Source: a virus
DNA: 32,894 bases
Direction: 5' to 3' (one strand)
IMG/VR virus record: IMGVR_UViG_3300032331_001208
Span: 1 to 32,894 of that record
Part shown: one piece after another, positions 30,554 through 32,894 of the stretch
Position numbering within the stretch: the first letter of the stretch is position 1
How the letters are laid out: the number at the start of each line of letters is the position of its first letter
Program-made: the position numbers and the translations under genes
The notes under the pieces: generated by a model
Told to the model about the DNA's origin: nothing
The model's database searches: none
Seen by the model: only the letters and a program-made list of their open reading frames with translations

Positions 30554-31557
30554 GCGTTCACGCACGTCCATCTGCCCTACCGGCACTGGCGAAGTCGCCC
30601 CGGTACGAACCCGGTCCACCGACGGCTGCGACCGAGGCTGGCACCGACCGGCATCTGGCTCTGTCCGAGATGTTCTCAGGCAAGACCGCACTGGTCTCGA
30701 TGCTGCCAGACGTTGAGCGCGAGGCTGTAGAGTGGGCCTATGGCTACGTCCACAGCAACATCCTCACCGGATCAGAGATCAAGTCCGAGCTGCCCGTGGA
30801 CATCTTGCGTGACGGCAAGGTGGTGCTCCAAGGCACTGCGGATGTCGTGGTGGGCAACCAGCTCTTTGATCTGAAGTGGGTCGAGCGCAACTACGCGGAG
30901 CAGATGGCGGCTTACGCGCTGGGGCTGATGCAGGCGCATGGCTTCCTTGAGATCGTCGTGCACCTATTGTTCGGTGAGAAACGCAAGGCGACTCGCTATG
31001 TCATCACCCGGGATCAGGCAGAGGCTATCGTCTACCCGATCCTCGACGCGGTGAATGACCCGACTACTCGGTGCCGTATCTCGGACTACTGCGGCTGGTG
31101 CAAGCACTCGACCTACTGCAAGGTGAGGCTGGCCGAGATCAACAAGGTGGCTGATGGCTACGAGATGGTGCAGATCGACGACCTGTCGGTGGCATCTCCA
31201 GAGTCTCTAGCCAAGGCGCTTAACCTAGCCACGGTGGCTGCCAAGTGGGCCGAGGAGGTCAAGGAGTACTGCACGCTGGCGGCTAAGGATGGCGTTGACA
31301 TCCCCGGGTACTCACTTAAGAGCCGAACTGGCAGTCGAGAGATAGCTCCGGAGCAAATCAACGAGGCGTTCGGGCGGTCCGGACTGTCCTCCGAGGCATT
31401 CATCGGTGCCTGCAAGCTGTCGATACCCAAGCTCATCGAGGCAATGCAGGCGCAGGGTCTGACCCGCAAAGACGCAGAGAACCGCATAGACGAGCGTCTG
31501 GCTGGTCTTATAAAGCACCGGCCTGCGTCAACCTACCTAGCCAAGGATCGCTCGTGA
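30550..31557 (+). CDS. PD-(D/E)XK exonuclease, Cas4/DUF2800-like
   Basis: A 335-residue nuclease starting at GTG. Catalytic features in order: TEAGTDRHLAL (G-T-x2-H, residue about 31-35), GTADVVV (95-101) with a conserved Asp, LFDLKW (D107, K109; the D-x-K pair), and Q118-x3-Y122. A four-cysteine cluster C175, C181, C184, C190 (CRISDYCGWCKHSTYC) resembles the Fe-S or zinc site of Cas4/AddB-type enzymes. It would make 3' single strands for the RecT-like protein. The C-terminal about 130 residues are helical and also fit the DUF2800 type. Its end overlaps the RuvC-like gene by 4 nt. Confidence 0.8.
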   Translation: MSVHARPSALPALAKSPRYEPGPPTAATEAGTDRHLALSEMFSGKTALVSMLPDVEREAVEWAYGYVHSNILTGSEIKSELPVDILRDGKVVLQGTADVVVGNQLFDLKWVERNYAEQMAAYALGLMQAHGFLEIVVHLLFGEKRKATRYVITRDQAEAIVYPILDAVNDPTTRCRISDYCGWCKHSTYCKVRLAEINKVADGYEMVQIDDLSVASPESLAKALNLATVAAKWAEEVKEYCTLAAKDGVDIPGYSLKSRTGSREIAPEQINEAFGRSGLSSEAFIGACKLSIPKLIEAMQAQGLTRKDAENRIDERLAGLIKHRPASTYLAKDRS

Positions 31558-32009
31558 AAACGCTCGTAGCGGTCGATCCCGGCGCCTCTGGTGGCCTTGC
31601 CATACGCGACTGCGGCGGATCCATCTGGCTGCAGCCTATGCCGGATAGTTTGCCAACGTTGGTTGGGATGTTGCGGACATACAAGACTGCTGACGCTGAA
31701 CTCTGGATCGAGGAGGTCCCGAAGTTCACTGGACGCAACATCCCCAGCAGCACAACGGCTGTCTTGTTCCAGAGCGTGGGTAGGGTCGAGGGTGCGGCAG
31801 TGGCTCTTGGCTACTCGCTGCATCGTGTACCTCCCAAGGTCTGGCAGGAGCCTCTGGGGCTGGGTGGCCGCAAGTCGGTCGATACGCAGGCGCAGTGGAA
31901 GCGAAAGCTGCGTGGAAAAGCTGAGGAGCTGTACCCGAGTCTTGACATTACGCTGGCCACGGCTGATGCAGTTCTTGTCCTCCACTTTGTTCTGGGTGGG
32001 GGACGCTAG
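31554..32009 (+). CDS. RuvC-like Holliday-junction resolvase
   Basis: A 151-residue RNase-H-fold protein. The start KTLVAVDPGASGGLAI carries catalytic D8 and the G-rich turn; E53/E54 lie in LWIEEVP; and TADAVLVLHF with D138 stands where RuvC-type enzymes hold the third acid (A-D-A). KVWQEPLGLGG and KRKLRGKAEEL give the basic surface. It would cleave branched DNA from recombination or packaging. It starts by GTGA overlap with the exonuclease gene; no Shine-Dalgarno is needed there. Confidence 0.8.
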   Translation: MKTLVAVDPGASGGLAIRDCGGSIWLQPMPDSLPTLVGMLRTYKTADAELWIEEVPKFTGRNIPSSTTAVLFQSVGRVEGAAVALGYSLHRVPPKVWQEPLGLGGRKSVDTQAQWKRKLRGKAEELYPSLDITLATADAVLVLHFVLGGGR

Positions 32010-32167
32010 TAGGTTGGTTGCATGGTGGGCCGCGCATACCAGACCACGCGGATCAATTTAGCGCATCGAGTGGTGCGTGACCCCGGCATGGTTTCTCCCC
32101 TCCTAGGTGGACCTTAAAGCAGTTCTACGGGCTGGTGCCGGGGTGTTTCACTCTCTTAAAGTGAGGC
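32010..32167. other. Gene-poor gap with inverted repeat
   Basis: A 158-nt stretch after the resolvase. It contains a 9-bp inverted repeat ACCCCGGCA (32080-32088) and TGCCGGGGT (32136-32144) 47 nt apart, and a small TCACT/AGTGA hairpin before the next gene. A 31-codon frame opens at 32022 (MVGRAYQTTRINLAHRVV) but lacks other support. No tRNA fold could be made. Confidence 0.35.
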
Positions 32168-32425
32168 GTGGACGCTGCCTCTCGGATCAACGAGCTGACC
32201 GCAATGGTCACGTCACTTGCATCCGAAAACGAGCGACTCAAGGACACGATCAACTTCCTGCTGAATAGACTCGATGAAAACGAAGAACGACTTCTGGGAA
32301 TGCAAGCTAAAACCGTCAACCGTAGTGGACGTGTGGGGCGAGGCGGAGCTGCGCGTGGGCGAGATGAAGGAGAAGGCGACGGTGTACGAGCGAGACGGCA
32401 AGTTGTTCATCCGCAGGACGGCTGA
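32168..32425 (+). CDS. Coiled-coil protein, doubtful C-terminal half
   Basis: Starts at GTG. The first about 46 residues (ASRINELTAMVTSLASENER, LKDTINFLLNRLDENEERLL) form a good heptad coiled coil, the remainder (RSGRVGRGGAARGRDEGEGD) looks like a shadow of the next gene, which overlaps it by 152 nt in another frame. Either the true product ends in shadow sequence, or a frameshift joins the coiled coil to the following gene. An alternative start is the ATG at residue 13. Confidence 0.5.
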   Translation: MDAASRINELTAMVTSLASENERLKDTINFLLNRLDENEERLLGMQAKTVNRSGRVGRGGAARGRDEGEGDGVRARRQVVHPQDG

Positions 32426-32462
32426 GTTTCAAGCCAAGTTCCGCAAGCTGACGCAGTCCTGA
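32274..32462 (+). CDS. 62-residue beta-rich protein, uncharacterised
   Basis: A 62-residue protein from an ATG inside the coiled-coil gene. The sequence (NDFWECKLKPSTVVDVWGEA, RVGEMKEKATVYERDGKLFI) has alternating strands with a YERDGKLFIRR hairpin and a helical, basic end (AEFQAKFRKLTQS). Composition is that of a real gene. No family recognised. It is the last gene before the right promoter. Confidence 0.6.
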   Translation: MKTKNDFWECKLKPSTVVDVWGEAELRVGEMKEKATVYERDGKLFIRRTAEFQAKFRKLTQS

Positions 32463-32511
32463 CACGCGTTTTAGGCCCGTAAACATTGGTCAGAACGGTG
32501 CTGAAAGATTT

Positions 32512-32526
32512 CTGTATTTTTCTGTA
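32512..32526 (+). promoter_or_regulatory. Candidate RHH operator, CTGTA direct repeats
   Basis: CTGTA occurs at 32512-32516 and 32522-32526, ten bp apart and overlapping the -35 box, mirroring the phased repeat at the left promoter. TTTTTCTGTAGA (32517-32528) also recurs exactly at 29524-29535 before the RHH gene. Candidate only. Confidence 0.45.
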
Positions 32527-32553
32527 GACGATACAGCAGACCTGTGGTTAACT
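32525..32553 (+). promoter_or_regulatory. Right promoter (TAGACG-17-TTAACT)
   Basis: -35 TAGACG (32525-32530) and -10 TTAACT (32548-32553) are 17 nt apart, as at the left promoter. The following leader (TGGTTAACTATTCCCGTCGC and AAGTAACTCAAAAAG) also matches. It drives the gene beginning at 32596, 42 nt downstream of the -10. Confidence 0.65.
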
Positions 32554-32595
32554 ATTCCCGTCGCAAGCAATTAAACCAAGTAACTCAAAAAGAGC

Positions 32596-32894
32596 ATGAC
32601 CACCGCAACCGCAACTCAAACCGCAACCTACACCAAGCTGACCAACGGAGACTGGGGAATCAAAGTCACTGGAGACATCTCCGCCGGAGCCAGCGTGACC
32701 GTGACAAAGCGAGACGGCAGCACCAAGTCCGAGATTGTCGGCAAGGTAGTCTGGACCGGCAAAGACAAGTACTCCGACGCTCAGGTGTCCATCTGCACGG
32801 TGCAGCAGGTCCAGCGCGTCTCGTGCCGCCCGGCTTACCGTGGTGGACGCAGGGAGTGCGACGAATGTGGGGACTATGTGACCGCTGGAACCCG
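32596..32894 (+). CDS. Early protein with cysteine motif, cut by window end
   Basis: At least 99 codons from the ATG at 32596, open to the window edge. After a Thr/Ala start (MTTATATQTATYTKLTNGDW) it has a small beta module (IKVTGDISAGASVTVTKRDG, IVGKVVWTGKDKYSDAQVSI). The visible end shows ECDECGDYV, probably half of a zinc ribbon whose other cysteines lie beyond the window. It has its own promoter copied from the left early one, so it is likely expressed early. Function unknown. Confidence 0.7.
   Translation, partial: MTTATATQTATYTKLTNGDWGIKVTGDISAGASVTVTKRDGSTKSEIVGKVVWTGKDKYSDAQVSICTVQQVQRVSCRPAYRGGRRECDECGDYVTAGT

Noticed and set aside
32080-32144. Inverted repeat with tRNA-like acceptor spacing
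   Set aside because: Arms would be an acceptor stem about 65 nt long end to end, but no T-loop or anticodon stem fits on either strand.
1-32894. CRISPR arrays, insertion sequences, integrase or attachment sites
   Set aside because: No spaced direct repeats of CRISPR type, no transposase or integrase motifs and no terminal inverted repeats were seen.

Overview
This window is a stretch of a tailed, podovirus-like phage genome; no host chromosomal gene was recognised. The structural set is that of a short-tailed phage: a two-ATPase-motif large terminase, a P22-type portal, a DUF5309/SU10-like capsid protein, a gp11-like head-tail adaptor, a large tail-nozzle protein, a pectate-lyase-type tailspike and several fibres. 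No sheath, major tail tube or tape-measure gene was seen. There is no integrase, DNA polymerase, RNA polymerase or tRNA in the window. The host is uncertain. The best hint is a secreted Ig-like plus chitobiase-C-like protein (26939-27469) of the kind common in Verrucomicrobiota, and many start codons sit behind A/C-rich leaders without a Shine-Dalgarno sequence. Both point away from a typical Proteobacterial host, but this is inference.

Layout. A long leftward (minus-strand) gene series begins near 29.39 kb and runs to the left edge. From right to left it holds: (i) an early block of small genes (29.4-25.4 kb) with a candidate exported lysozyme, small HTH proteins, a 29-residue membrane peptide, the Ig-like secreted protein and a metallophosphoesterase; (ii) a structured non-coding segment (25262-25426) leading into replication genes (initiator/helicase-loader-like, DnaB-like helicase, SSB-like protein); (iii) a glycosyltransferase-like gene and the packaging/head module (TerS candidate with LacI-type HTH, TerL with an N-terminal zinc motif, portal, scaffold candidate, capsid) ending in a rho-independent terminator at 14725-14763; (iv) fibres, tailspike, a compact overlapping lysis cassette (7873-8522), adaptor, nozzle, two tandem paralogous fibres, and a terminal group of virion-associated small proteins including a cupin.

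A shorter rightward (plus-strand) series starts at 29577 with a ribbon-helix-helix regulator and continues with a RecT-like annealing protein, a PD-(D/E)XK exonuclease with a four-cysteine cluster and a RuvC-like resolvase, i.e. a recombination module. Further right are small genes and a separate promoter at about 32525-32553 driving a gene cut by the window edge.

The most interesting regulatory observation is that the promoter of the leftward early series and the promoter at 32.5 kb are near copies in opposite orientation. They share a TAGAC(A/G)-17-TTAACT core, the following leader, and a 10-bp-phased direct repeat overlapping the -35 element. With an RHH repressor gene between them, this looks like a two-promoter regulon. 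Eight genes of about 60 residues or fewer (lysis cassette, RHH protein and others) are called here by direct translation.
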